IMG/VR virus record: IMGVR_UViG_3300044797_000042
Location: 1 to 29,177 of that record
Source: a virus
Reading direction: 5' to 3' (one strand)
DNA length: 29,177 bases
In this document: positions 8,701 to 15,012 of the stretch, in pieces
Position numbering within the stretch: position 1 is the stretch's first letter
Layout: every line of letters begins with the position of its first letter
Program-made: the position numbers and the translations under genes
The notes under the pieces: generated by a model
Databases searched by the model: none
Told to the model about the DNA's origin: nothing
Seen by the model: only the letters and a program-made list of their open reading frames with translations

Positions 8701-8883
8701 TCACGGTCGCAAATCCTCTAGAACCGCTTTGGCGTGCTCGAACGTCCACGTGCCCTCGATGGCGTTGGTCAGATACCGCAGCCCTTGAGTGATGTACGCT
8801 TCCGTGATCGTTCGTGGCTCCCATAGAGCCCAGTCCTCGGCTTGGATCGCCGTTAACTCGCGCAGTTGCTCAACCGTTATCAT
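8701..8883 (-). CDS. Small early protein, unknown
   Basis: This encodes 60 residues, the last gene of the leftward operon. It is acidic and Leu-rich with Trp at three sites (DWALWEPRTITEAYITQGLRY), probably helical, with no metal or nucleotide motif. It begins inside the end of the Cys-knuckle gene, and AGGGG lies upstream of its ATG. Its stop lies only 14 bases from the stop of the convergent hydrolase gene, and no terminator hairpin separates them. The function is unknown. Confidence 0.6.
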   Translation of the reverse strand: MITVEQLRELTAIQAEDWALWEPRTITEAYITQGLRYLTNAIEGTWTFEHAKAVLEDLRP

Positions 8884-9148
8884 CAGCGCCCCTATCAGAT
8901 TGTGAGCGTATTTCGCCGGTCATCCCCGGATAGCGACCCTCGGCGATTGACTTACGCAACCTGTAGAACGCATCCCAGCCAGCTTTCTCTAGTTCGCCGC
9001 CAGATTTATTGAGGAACGCCGTCAGGTCGCAGTCGTCATGCACATGCGCTTCTATGTCGGCGCATCGCTGGCAAAGAGAATAGTTGATCGGATCGCCTAG
9101 CGTGATATCGACAACCGCCTCACGCGGGCAATGGGCGCATTTACTCAT
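8870..9148 (-). CDS. Small Zn-knuckle protein
   Basis: This encodes 92 residues. The N-terminus carries two Cys pairs, C4-x2-C7 (CAHC) and C26-x2-C29 (CQRC), 19 residues apart, a likely four-Cys zinc ribbon. The remainder is acidic and probably helical, with no other motif. Proteins of this kind in phage early operons often contact nucleic acid or a host protein, but no partner can be named. It overlaps both neighbours by a few bases, consistent with translational coupling. Confidence 0.65.
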   Translation of the reverse strand: MSKCAHCPREAVVDITLGDPINYSLCQRCADIEAHVHDDCDLTAFLNKSGGELEKAGWDAFYRLRKSIAEGRYPGMTGEIRSQSDRGADDNG

Positions 9149-9335
9149 GTTTCACTTCTCCGCTGTCAGTGCGGCCTAGCGCTCGGCCGAGCCAGTCATA
9201 CAACGCGTTAGCCTCTTGGGGCAGATGCGCGAGTATCACCATATCGCCCTGCTTGATTAGGATCGCATTGAGACCTTCAGTGACCGTGGCGCTCATGTTG
9301 CGCAAGATCAGCGAGTCAATTGGCTTAAGTTCCAT
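9141..9335 (-). CDS. Small early protein, unknown
   Basis: This encodes 64 residues from ATG 9335. An ATG 15 bases further upstream also exists, but the inner start has GGAGG about eight bases away and overlaps the preceding stop by 11 bases. The sequence (MELKPIDSLILRNMS and onward) is mixed, with a hydrophobic GDMVILAHLP strand and a helical QEANALYDWLGRALGR stretch. There is no recognised family or motif. It lies within the tightly coupled leftward operon. Confidence 0.6.
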   Translation of the reverse strand: MELKPIDSLILRNMSATVTEGLNAILIKQGDMVILAHLPQEANALYDWLGRALGRTDSGEVKHE

Positions 9336-9735
9336 GCTTCTCGCCTCCATCGGAAGTAGCTCCGGTAAGGCGAGACATCAGTTGGCCAACAAGAGTCATG
9401 GAGTTGCGGCGCTTGCCATCGGCCAGTTCGCTCATGATCCGGCGCAAGTCGTGAATCACGTCCTCGTATAGGAAGGAGCAAAGCTGCCGCATGGCGTTCT
9501 CTTCCGACATACGATGGGCTTCGTCATCGTCACCCTTGATATTCGAGTAGGTTGTGGCTATCCGGATCTCTAGGATCTTGTTCACTACGCCATCCCACGA
9601 GGGGTTAGGGATAATGCGCTTCGTGGCATCAAAGCCCACCCGCGCAGGTTCGTCAAACTCGTTCATAGAAGCGGTACGCAATACGCGGCGCTCGATGGCT
9701 CCGAGCGCACCGCGCAATTTTGGTGTTTCGGCCAT
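9325..9735 (-). CDS. Early protein, unknown, helical
   Basis: This encodes 136 residues from ATG 9735. The codon before it is GTG in frame, but the ATG makes a TGATG overlap with the stop of the 58-residue gene upstream. The protein is charged and helix-rich (RRVLRTASMNEFDEPARVG, NAMRQLCSFLYEDVIHDLRR) with no membrane segment. No conserved motif is recognised. It belongs to the leftward early operon. Confidence 0.6.
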   Translation of the reverse strand: MAETPKLRGALGAIERRVLRTASMNEFDEPARVGFDATKRIIPNPSWDGVVNKILEIRIATTYSNIKGDDDEAHRMSEENAMRQLCSFLYEDVIHDLRRIMSELADGKRRNSMTLVGQLMSRLTGATSDGGEKHGT

Positions 9736-9911
9736 CACGGTTGCTCTCCTGTTGTTTCGGGCGCGGACTCACCGGCAGGTCTGGCGAAGAATTCCCCGGT
9801 GCGCGTCGCCTCGATGAACTCCGAACGGCCCTGCTGCATGGCGTCTGCCTCAGTGTCGGCTTCCACCGTCACTGCCCAATCGAACAAACCGCAATAGACT
9901 TTCCACTTCAT
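9735..9911 (-). CDS. 58-residue early peptide
   Basis: This short gene encodes MKWKVYCGLFDWAV and onward, with an acidic middle and a Gln/Pro/Glu ending EQP. It is supported by context rather than homology: its start overlaps the stop of the membrane-protein gene upstream by ATGA, and its stop overlaps the following ATG as TGATG. It therefore fills what would otherwise be the largest hole in a chain of coupled genes. The beginning, WKVYCGLFDWAVTVEADTEAD, resembles small phage proteins of unknown role. No function can be given. Confidence 0.65.
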   Translation of the reverse strand: MKWKVYCGLFDWAVTVEADTEADAMQQGRSEFIEATRTGEFFARPAGESAPETTGEQP

Positions 9912-10096
9912 TTGCCACCCTCTGGTTTATGTGCGGAGTCCTTCATAACGGCCGATCTGTAGAAGCATCCAGCCGTGAAGGCAAACAGAAAGATCCCAAC
10001 CCAATGCGGGTGCCTCAAGTCGTCCATCGCGTTAATGGACATACTCATGAAATACCCGCAAAAGATCCACCGAGCATTATCGATTAGGTGTTTCAT
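9908..10096 (-). CDS. Small two-helix membrane protein
   Basis: This encodes 62 residues. Two hydrophobic segments are visible: residues 9-24 (RWIFCGYFMSMSINAM) and 32-50 (WVGIFLFAFTAGCFYRSAV), separated by a short polar DDLRHPH loop. Short charged ends favour an inner-membrane hairpin. In an early operon it could act on host membrane physiology or superinfection, but nothing in the sequence decides this. It is joined to both neighbours by ATGA overlaps. Confidence 0.65.
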   Translation of the reverse strand: MKHLIDNARWIFCGYFMSMSINAMDDLRHPHWVGIFLFAFTAGCFYRSAVMKDSAHKPEGGK

Positions 10097-10293
10097 GGCT
10101 TCTCGGATGGATTGGCAGCTAAGTGTGCCGCGTAGAAATTGCAGGCTGCAATGATGAACTCTGCGCAGTCGTCCTGGAATACGTCGGCGACATACCAGCC
10201 GCCAGAGCTATAAACGCATTTGTCGGTCGATCCCAGGTGATCGACGTGCCACGGGAATTCGGCCAATGCTGGAGTTGGTCTGCCACCGCTCAT
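10093..10293 (-). CDS. Small early protein, unknown
   Basis: This encodes 66 residues. It is rich in aromatic residues, with SGGWYVADVFQDDCAEFIIAA in the middle followed by CNFYAAHLAANPSEKP. The pattern 'VADVF…AEFIIAACNFY' recalls small phage proteins that track residue runs such as AEFIVAACN, all of unknown function. It has ATGA overlaps at both ends. No metal site or membrane helix is evident. Confidence 0.6.
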   Translation of the reverse strand: MSGGRPTPALAEFPWHVDHLGSTDKCVYSSGGWYVADVFQDDCAEFIIAACNFYAAHLAANPSEKP

Positions 10294-10538
10294 GTGGGAT
10301 CTCCTTTGGATGTATCCGCGAAGCTTGCTTCCGCAGCTTCCTCGGCGGTCTCAAAGAAGTTACAGCGATCATCCGGGAACCGCCATCGCTTGCAATGCGC
10401 GCACCGCACCTGTTTGTGTTTCCGGCGCCGATGGCTGCGCGCGTATGTCTCCCAATCCTGGTTAGACTGACGTGCTGCGCGTCGATCCGTCGCGTCAGCG
10501 CACGCATTAGGACTGTCGAAGTGCGGAGATTCAGTCAT
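10290..10538 (-). CDS. Small basic Cys-containing protein
   Basis: This encodes 82 residues from ATG 10538, which overlaps the stop of the DUF551 gene by eight bases. The open frame extends upstream, but the upstream part only shadows the DUF551 gene. A basic segment (ARSHRRRKHKQVRCAHCKRW) contains C46-x2-C49 and a further Cys at 59, a possible small zinc site. The C-terminus is acidic and Ala-rich. Nucleic-acid binding is plausible from the charge, but is inference. Confidence 0.6.
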   Translation of the reverse strand: MTESPHFDSPNACADATDRRAARQSNQDWETYARSHRRRKHKQVRCAHCKRWRFPDDRCNFFETAEEAAEASFADTSKGDPT

Positions 10539-10764
10539 GGGTCTCTCGTGAAGTAGGGGCGGATGGTTGCGGCATCCAATGAGTTGGCTGTTCGGCCTCC
10601 GGCAAATCGAAGGCGAAAATGCTGCCCACGATGAACATATAGCCATTCGATATTTTCGACTTCCGCGCTGCATGGACGTGACTTGCTGTTAGCTTTTTCG
10701 GAAGCCAGACCAGCACTGGCGTACCGTCACACGGGATCGTTTCGATTGGTTGCCACTCAGCCAT
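10531..10764 (-). CDS. DUF551-like phage protein
   Basis: This encodes 77 residues starting MAEWQPIETIPCDGTPVLVW and ending with PTHWMPQP followed by a short polar tail. The W-x-PIET-x-P-x-DG-x-PVLV start and THWMP end are the hallmarks of the DUF551 family, small proteins frequent in phages and of unknown biochemical function. The start at 10764 has GGAG about six bases upstream. Upstream in-frame starts would extend into the preceding gene. It overlaps both neighbours by eight bases. Confidence 0.75.
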   Translation of the reverse strand: MAEWQPIETIPCDGTPVLVWLPKKLTASHVHAARKSKISNGYMFIVGSIFAFDLPEAEQPTHWMPQPSAPTSRETHD

Positions 10765-10939
10765 GTTCATCTCCGTCACTCTTAGGAAAGCGCGATTCGT
10801 CTTTGTTGGGGCCGACATGGCGTTCGCACCATATCCAATCGTCGGTATGGTTGCCCGTAGGTTTTCTGTAGAACAGGCCCGGCTCTTTGCAGTGGGTCTC
10901 TACGATGCGAGAAAACTTTTGCCAAAAGCATTCGTTCAC
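10757..10939 (-). CDS. Small early protein, unknown
   Basis: This encodes 60 residues from GTG 10939. That GTG overlaps the preceding TGA as GTGA and has AAGGA about nine bases upstream. A farther ATG at 11014 would force a long overlap and carries no such signal. The protein (beginning MNECFWQKFSRIVETH) contains Cys and Trp residues (CFW, DDWIWCERH) that might form a small metal site. No family is recognised. Confidence 0.6.
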   Translation of the reverse strand: MNECFWQKFSRIVETHCKEPGLFYRKPTGNHTDDWIWCERHVGPNKDESRFPKSDGDEHG

Positions 10940-11202
10940 GGCTTGGTTTCCTTGATGTAAGCGGAGTACACAACCAACTTCTTCCCCTTGATCGTCAATA
11001 TCGGCTGATTGCACGCTTTGCGTATCCGCGTCAGCGTCACCCGCAGATCGTCCACGCTGTCCTCGATGATGCGGATTGACTCTTCGGTCCAGCTAGTCGG
11101 GATCTTGTCGCTAGCGCGATCGTAGAAGCACTCATGCACGCCGAAATAGCTATTCCTCGCGGACATCTCGCGGTGGAAAATGATGCGGTGATTCCAGGTC
11201 AC
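10936..11202 (-). CDS. Conserved small phage protein, unknown
   Basis: This encodes 88 residues from a GTG with AAAGGA six bases upstream. The layout TWNHRIIFHRE, then YFGVHECFYDRA, PTSWTEESIRIIEDSVDDLR and a C-terminal KACNQPILTIKG resembles a common family of small phage and bacterial proteins ('WTE' then a helix 'S-x-x-LR' and 'P-x-L'). The family has no known function. It is separated from the upstream gene by a 33-base gap, one of the few gaps in this operon. Confidence 0.65.
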   Translation of the reverse strand: MTWNHRIIFHREMSARNSYFGVHECFYDRASDKIPTSWTEESIRIIEDSVDDLRVTLTRIRKACNQPILTIKGKKLVVYSAYIKETKP

Positions 11203-11235
11203 TTCGTTTCCTTTGCATCAGGGAAGCATGTCTTT

Positions 11236-11445
11236 TCAATTTTCATCATCGCCCCACATTTGGATTTCAAAAAGTGTGCGCCGACGGCTATAACCGGCCG
11301 CTCTCAGTTTTTCAAACTCTGTCGCCTCACGAGTAAGAATTTGTCGGAACGGCCAACGCTTTATTGGCAAAAATCTGCAGCACTGAACCCACATCCTTTC
11401 TGATATCCAGCGCCGTTTGACTCGCACCAATTCCCAGCCGCTCAT
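11236..11445 (-). CDS. Small basic early protein, unknown
   Basis: This encodes 69 residues and starts at an ATGA overlap with the cytosine methyltransferase stop. The sequence is strongly basic and Trp/Arg-rich (SGWELVRVKRRWISERMW, then RRRTLFEIQMWGDDEN). A hydrophobic core is lacking, so a folded domain is not obvious. It could bind nucleic acid, but no motif supports a specific role. Coding evidence is the coupled start and lack of any better frame. Confidence 0.5.
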   Translation of the reverse strand: MSGWELVRVKRRWISERMWVQCCRFLPIKRWPFRQILTREATEFEKLRAAGYSRRRTLFEIQMWGDDEN

Positions 11446-12059
11446 GGTTTTGTCTTTGCAGAACCACAGGCTACAACCTGGTTTCGTTGTGGTTCATACC
11501 AGGGCACAACCTGGTATCTGTTCGCTAGAAAGAACGCCTCCGCGAATCCTTCGGGCGTCCTGCTGCGGATATTCTTGCGGTCCGGTATTTCTCCCACCAA
11601 GTGCATCTTGCTGCCCTCGGTCGGATGCACAGGATTCTTCTGCGGCATCGTGAACTCGCCCCAGAGGCACGTTCGCTTGGTGTAGGGATCGCCGTAGTCG
11701 CACGGATCGAATGTGGCCGTAGGTTTGCCTATGAAGCGCGATAGCCTCCCTGAGGGGTTCTCCAGCGCCCATACGACGGGTCTGTAGATCGCCACCATGC
11801 GCAGACAGGCATCTACCAGAGCCATCGCTTCGAGGAGTGCCTTTTCTCCCTTTGCGGCCCACCAACGCGCGCCGGAGTTGGCGAGATGGTCACAAGGAGG
11901 GGCTGCAAGGATGACTGAGGGCGCCTGGCGCATGAATGGAAGCGTCCGTATATCCCTGCCGGACTGAAGATCAACGCGTTCCACTTGGAAGCCGGCATCA
12001 GCCCATGGCCGGGACCAGACTCCAGAGTGATCGCACAATGACAAAACGCTAACGCTCAC
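11442..12059 (-). CDS. Compact C5-cytosine DNA methyltransferase-like protein
   Basis: This encodes 205 residues, GTG start overlapping the Ref-like stop as GTGA. Motif IV is intact: LAAPPCDHLANSG, with catalytic Cys56. Motif VI appears as WALENPSG (E100-N101-P102). The DYGDPYTKRTCLWG stretch replaces the usual YG-x-PQ-x-R-x-R motif VIII. Motif I is a degenerate LCDHSGVWSRPW. At about 205 residues it is much shorter than the 320+ residues common in bacterial C5 methyltransferases, so the target-recognition domain is minimal. Such compact forms are found in phages and probably methylate phage DNA against host restriction. The site is unknown. Confidence 0.75.
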   Translation of the reverse strand: MSVSVLSLCDHSGVWSRPWADAGFQVERVDLQSGRDIRTLPFMRQAPSVILAAPPCDHLANSGARWWAAKGEKALLEAMALVDACLRMVAIYRPVVWALENPSGRLSRFIGKPTATFDPCDYGDPYTKRTCLWGEFTMPQKNPVHPTEGSKMHLVGEIPDRKNIRSRTPEGFAEAFFLANRYQVVPWYEPQRNQVVACGSAKTKP

Positions 12060-12397
12060 AATCTTTTCCCGGAACGTAGCATCTCGTTCACCCGCGCCAA
12101 CAGCTCGCGCTGGCTGCCGTACACCTTGTCGAACTCGCGCCGCTCGAGCGTCATCGAGGGACCGCGCATCATTCGCATTTGCGTGACGGTCTTATCCATT
12201 TCAGGCTCGCCACGGTGATGCCACGCACACAAAGGAATCGTTGCTTGATTGCCCCCGGAGTGCTTCCGATAGCCCTTATCGACCAAATGGTGGATCTCGG
12301 GAAGTTTGAAGCCGCCATCCAAGTGACAGGCGATGCAGCCCAATTCCCGCAAGGCTTCATATCGCTTCACATCGCGGCTTTGGCCTTGACGGATCAC
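12056..12397 (-). CDS. Ref-like HNH nuclease (RecA-dependent nuclease family)
   Basis: This encodes 113 residues from GTG 12397, which overlaps the upstream TGA as GTGA and has AAAGGA eight bases away. An ATG at 12448 would add 17 residues that run over the upstream gene. The core has C21-x2-C24 (GCIACHLDGG), EIHHLVDKG (H36-H37) and IPLCAWHHRG (C57, H60, H61), the Zn plus HNH layout of phage P1 Ref-like proteins. In P1, Ref cuts DNA in RecA filaments. RecA dependence here is expected from family but not shown. It lies between a methyltransferase and a helical protein of the early operon. Confidence 0.75.
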   Translation of the reverse strand: MIRQGQSRDVKRYEALRELGCIACHLDGGFKLPEIHHLVDKGYRKHSGGNQATIPLCAWHHRGEPEMDKTVTQMRMMRGPSMTLERREFDKVYGSQRELLARVNEMLRSGKRL

Positions 12398-12720
12398 TGA
12401 ATCAGTCCTTTGGTTCTGGCCGATGACATGGAGCGCCACACATCGCAAATCAGCATTTCCCGACTTCTCCCGTTGCGCATGGCTTCGTGGTCTTTCAGCG
12501 CACCGAAATAAGTCTCCATCGCGGCCTGGTATTCGGGATGAGTACCGGCAATCGCGTTACGCTCAGCGACCGATCCCTCACTACGAAGGAACACCGCATC
12601 CTTCACCGCTTTGGCCCGGTATTCGGCCCGCTCGACTTCGGCATGCAGTTCCGCGACCCGCTCATCCGTTTGAGCGATATGCGTTAAGGCTTTCTCAAGA
12701 CGTGCATCGTTAATGAGCAT
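12394..12720 (-). CDS. Helical early protein, unknown
   Basis: This encodes 108 residues from ATG 12720, chosen because it overlaps the preceding stop by 11 bases. An in-frame ATG at 12792 would extend 24 residues into that gene. It starts MLINDARLEKALTHIAQTDE and is helical throughout, with heptad-like AELHAEVERAEYRAKAVKDA. Sequence neighbours in other phages lie beside recombination genes, as this one does (Ref-like downstream, SSB-like upstream). A role in DNA recombination is plausible but unproven. Confidence 0.6.
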   Translation of the reverse strand: MLINDARLEKALTHIAQTDERVAELHAEVERAEYRAKAVKDAVFLRSEGSVAERNAIAGTHPEYQAAMETYFGALKDHEAMRNGRSREMLICDVWRSMSSARTKGLIQ

Positions 12721-13003
12721 GCTTGAGTTTCTCGGTTTTGACGAACTCATCGTAGTTAACGAATTGCCGCCACGCCCTGCGTTCACCTGCATTCAAATGC
12801 TCCCAAGCGGCGATCAACTCTTCGCTGTCGGCGGATCGGTTATAGATTTGCACTTCGAGCGAGATATCGATCTCATCCAGATCTAGATTTAGGATTTGCC
12901 GCATTTCGCCGGCAATTCGTAAAGCCACATCGGTATCGACGGAGTACCCCGAGTCGCCTCGGGGTTCCGCATAGTCACCAATCATGTCGCGGACTTTAGC
13001 CAT
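12710..13003 (-). CDS. Small acidic early protein, unknown
   Basis: This encodes 97 residues, joined to the SSB-like gene by a TAATG overlap. The N-terminus holds AKVRDMIGDYAEPRGDSGYS and the middle an acidic LNLDLDEIDISLEV stretch. The C-terminal helix WEHLNAGERRAWRQFVNYDEF is conspicuous. No metal or nucleotide motif is seen. It lies between SSB-like and recombination-type genes, so a role in DNA metabolism is possible. Confidence 0.6.
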   Translation of the reverse strand: MAKVRDMIGDYAEPRGDSGYSVDTDVALRIAGEMRQILNLDLDEIDISLEVQIYNRSADSEELIAAWEHLNAGERRAWRQFVNYDEFVKTEKLKHAH

Positions 13004-13467
13004 TAGAACGGCACGTCGTCCGCGAACTCTTCGTCTACGGGCTTCGTAGGAGGTTTGGCGGCTAGTTTCTTCGGGGTGCGAAGCCTCAGGCCGCCCACGA
13101 CTTTCCCGCCAAAGGACACATTCGGATCGACGTACACCATGACCTTGTTACCCACCCAATGATCCGTGTCCCCCCCATAAGCTTGCTCGAGCACTCGGAT
13201 GGTCGTCACATTGAGTACCATGCCTTTCTCACGCTCTCGGAAATACAGAACCCAGCGACTTTCCTGTGCGTCCTCTTTGCCGACCTCTTCTAACTTGCAA
13301 TCTCGAATCGTCATCACTTGATCTTCGTCAAAATCCTCTTTGCGTAGGAACTTCGATTGAATCATGTCCTTCACTAATGCCATGTCTCTCTCCTGTTCTC
13401 GTAGGTAGCGCTCGTCTTGCTCCAGCTGATGCCACCACGCGCTAACGGTGTCATCCTCGTCAAACAT
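13003..13467 (-). CDS. ssDNA-binding-like protein with SSB-type C-terminal tip
   Basis: This encodes 154 residues. The core (about residues 36-130) is beta-rich, with KFLRKEDF, MVLNVTTIRVLEQAYG, HWVGNKVMVYVDPNVSFGG and GLRLR. It resembles a phage protein family often found beside recombinases, probably OB-like. The C-terminus, after a Lys/Pro linker, is EEFADDVPF, matching the acidic D-D-[IV]-P-F tip by which bacterial SSB recruits partners. Two starts are possible: 13467 (overlaps upstream stop by eight bases) and 13383, which has AGGAG seven bases upstream and would drop 28 residues. I chose the longer one because the gap would otherwise be empty. Confidence 0.6.
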   Translation of the reverse strand: MFDEDDTVSAWWHQLEQDERYLREQERDMALVKDMIQSKFLRKEDFDEDQVMTIRDCKLEEVGKEDAQESRWVLYFREREKGMVLNVTTIRVLEQAYGGDTDHWVGNKVMVYVDPNVSFGGKVVGGLRLRTPKKLAAKPPTKPVDEEFADDVPF

Positions 13468-13648
13468 TGTTCAGCTTCGTCAGTAACAAATCCGCCGCAT
13501 CGATCGAATCGAGCAGCCCCGTTAAAGAATTGGCGCGGCGCTGCTCGACAATCAGATTCAAGGCCGCAACGGCTTGTTGGCGTTCAAGCTTCACGCGCTT
13601 GAAGTCGGCCAGCAGACACAGGTTCTCAACGTCTTCTATGGCGTCCAT
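13460..13648 (-). CDS. Small helical early protein, unknown
   Basis: This encodes 62 residues from ATG 13648, which overlaps the preceding stop as TGATG. An ATG at 13678 would run back over the coiled-coil gene. It starts MDAIEDVENLCLLADFKRV and continues as a Leu/Ala-rich helix with a second helix DSIDAADLLLTKLNN. There is no metal, nucleotide or membrane motif. It could be a small adaptor in the early operon. Confidence 0.55.
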   Translation of the reverse strand: MDAIEDVENLCLLADFKRVKLERQQAVAALNLIVEQRRANSLTGLLDSIDAADLLLTKLNNV

Positions 13649-13845
13649 CACTCGGCCTGCGGGATGAGCAGCGCGCACGATTCAGCCGAGCGCGGCCGGC
13701 GTGAAAGCTTGAGTTCCAGAATTCGAATGTGCGCGGCCATCAGTTGGTTCTCGCGCTCCAGTTCCTTGATTCGATCGCATGCCTGTTTGAGCATGTCGTC
13801 TTGGAGCCGGAGTGTGCCGATCACGCTGCGAGCGATGGTGGTCAT
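13648..13845 (-). CDS. Small coiled-coil protein
   Basis: This encodes 65 residues, starting at an ATGA overlap. After a short N-terminal TTIARSVIGTLRLQD comes a heptad-patterned helix, RIKELERENQLMAAHIRILEL, typical of a coiled coil, then a basic LSRRPRS. It is likely to oligomerise. The function is unknown. It is one of several short helical genes in this part of the leftward operon. Confidence 0.55.
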   Translation of the reverse strand: MTTIARSVIGTLRLQDDMLKQACDRIKELERENQLMAAHIRILELKLSRRPRSAESCALLIPQAE

Positions 13846-13994
13846 TTGAAGTCCCGAGTGAAGTTGTTGTGAATCGCGGCGCGCGGATCGGCAAAGGGGC
13901 GAGGTAGCGGCTTCTTACGCTTCGGCAAACACGCCACGACGCCAACGACGATCAGCGCACAGCAAATCCAGATGCAGCCCGCGCGAAGGCTCAC
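13842..13994 (-). CDS. 50-residue membrane or lipoprotein-like peptide
   Basis: This short gene begins with a GTG that overlaps a preceding TGA as GTGA, and ends in an ATGA overlap with the coiled-coil gene. The peptide starts MSLRAGCIWICCALIVVGVVAC: one basic residue, then a hydrophobic run ending in V-V-A-C, which resembles a lipobox. The rest is short and basic/proline-rich (LPKRKKPLPRPFADPR). It could be a small lipoprotein or a single-helix membrane protein. The shape recalls Rz1-type outer-membrane spanins, but it lies in the early, not the lysis, region. Confidence 0.55.
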   Translation of the reverse strand: MSLRAGCIWICCALIVVGVVACLPKRKKPLPRPFADPRAAIHNNFTRDFK

Positions 13995-14063
13995 GGCATG
14001 ACCTTGTTGACAAGCTCGACACTCACATCTGATCTCCTTTGGTTTTCGATGTGTAGCACATCA
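13991..14063 (-). other. Two tandem mini-ORFs coupling adjacent genes
   Basis: Between the adenine methyltransferase and the 50-residue gene lie two very short frames. The first starts at a TGATG overlap with the methyltransferase stop and encodes MCYTSKTKGDQM. The second starts at a GTG overlapping that stop and encodes MSVELVNKVMP; it has AAAGGAG (14034-14040) seven bases upstream. Its own stop overlaps the GTG of the next gene. The chain could pass ribosomes between genes or act as a leader. Whether either peptide is stable or functional is unknown. Confidence 0.4.
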
Positions 14064-14732
14064 TGCGAATAACCGCCCTTGCGCGTAGGCCGCTTCGATC
14101 CGCTGACAGGCGATGTCGAAGTATTTGGGTTCTATTTCGATGCCGATGAACTTGCGGCCCAAGTTAGCGCAGGCCACTCCGGTCGTACCGGAGCCCATGA
14201 AGGGATCAAGTACGGTCTGATCCTCAAGCGTGCATTTGGCTACCGCCCACTCCATCCATTTGACCGGCTTGGGACAGGGATGGCCGTTGACATCGGCCAA
14301 TTGGAACGATTCAAATCCACTCGGGCCCTGACGCGTATGTGGGAGACCAACGCCGTAAAACAGCATCGGATGTATTACTGTAAATCCCCATCGACCGAGA
14401 CCGGCACCGCTGGGACAGTAAACGCATCCCATCTCGTAAGGCTTGGGATAATCAAAAATCAACCTATTGCCGGGAAACACGACGGCACGGGCGGCCTTTT
14501 CCAATGCCTTGGCAACCACCGTAGGCCCTACAGCGCTATCGCCGCTCTCATAGCCTCCCGGCTCGTCGTGCGCGGCACAGGTATGTTTCGTTCGTTTGCC
14601 GACGAAATCCACGTTATAGGGCGGATCAGTAATCAGCGCATCGACGCGGAAACATTCCGGCACGGAGTCCATCCAATCGCGGCAATCCGCATGGATAAGG
14701 ATCGCATTGCCTATTTGCACCGACTCACCCAT
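14061..14732 (-). CDS. N6-adenine DNA methyltransferase
   Basis: This encodes 223 residues from ATG 14732, which overlaps the preceding stop by eight bases. Upstream in-frame starts (14741, 14801) are possible. Motif IV is TDPPYN (D36-P-P-Y39), and motif I lies near the C-terminus as LDPFMGSGTTG (residues 175-184), the order of beta-class amino-methyltransferases. The ending includes FIGIEIEPKYFDIACQRIE, the usual acidic residue that binds S-adenosylmethionine. There is no long insert, so the recognition domain is small. In this operon it probably protects phage DNA from restriction or marks it. Cytosine-N4 specificity cannot be excluded. Confidence 0.85.
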   Translation of the reverse strand: MGESVQIGNAILIHADCRDWMDSVPECFRVDALITDPPYNVDFVGKRTKHTCAAHDEPGGYESGDSAVGPTVVAKALEKAARAVVFPGNRLIFDYPKPYEMGCVYCPSGAGLGRWGFTVIHPMLFYGVGLPHTRQGPSGFESFQLADVNGHPCPKPVKWMEWAVAKCTLEDQTVLDPFMGSGTTGVACANLGRKFIGIEIEPKYFDIACQRIEAAYAQGRLFA

Positions 14733-15012
14733 GCTGCACATCCGTTTCCGACTGTAACGCGCCACGAGCCATTTCTTTCGCAACCAATGCCGCAGAGTCA
14801 TGTCCGGTGTAACTGGCGATGATTGTCAGTGCTTTCCTCAGCCGCGCGTTCTCAGCTTCGAGGGCGGCCACAGTATCGCAGGGCGGCGGCACGTCGATGG
14901 GGTCCATGACGTGGTGCTCGGGATTCTCACGTCGCTCCTTTCGGAGCTGGTCGGCGGCGTCCAAGGCGGCTTCCCAATCGATGTGACCCGAGTCATCCAG
15001 GAAGCGGCTCAT
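14725..15012 (-). CDS. Small early protein with helical segment, unknown
   Basis: This encodes 95 residues and starts at an ATGA overlap. An acidic N-terminus (SRFLDDSGHIDWEAALDAAD) is followed by a Pro-rich stretch and a heptad-like helix VAALEAENARLRKALTIIA. The helix suggests self-association. There is no metal or catalytic motif. It precedes the adenine methyltransferase, but a functional link is not shown. Confidence 0.55.
   Translation of the reverse strand: MSRFLDDSGHIDWEAALDAADQLRKERRENPEHHVMDPIDVPPPCDTVAALEAENARLRKALTIIASYTGHDSAALVAKEMARGALQSETDVQHG

Noticed and set aside
11977-11992. A parS-like sequence (CGTTCCACTTGGAAGC) inside the cytosine methyltransferase
   Set aside because: The essential CACGTG core is broken and four of 16 positions differ, so ParB binding is unlikely.
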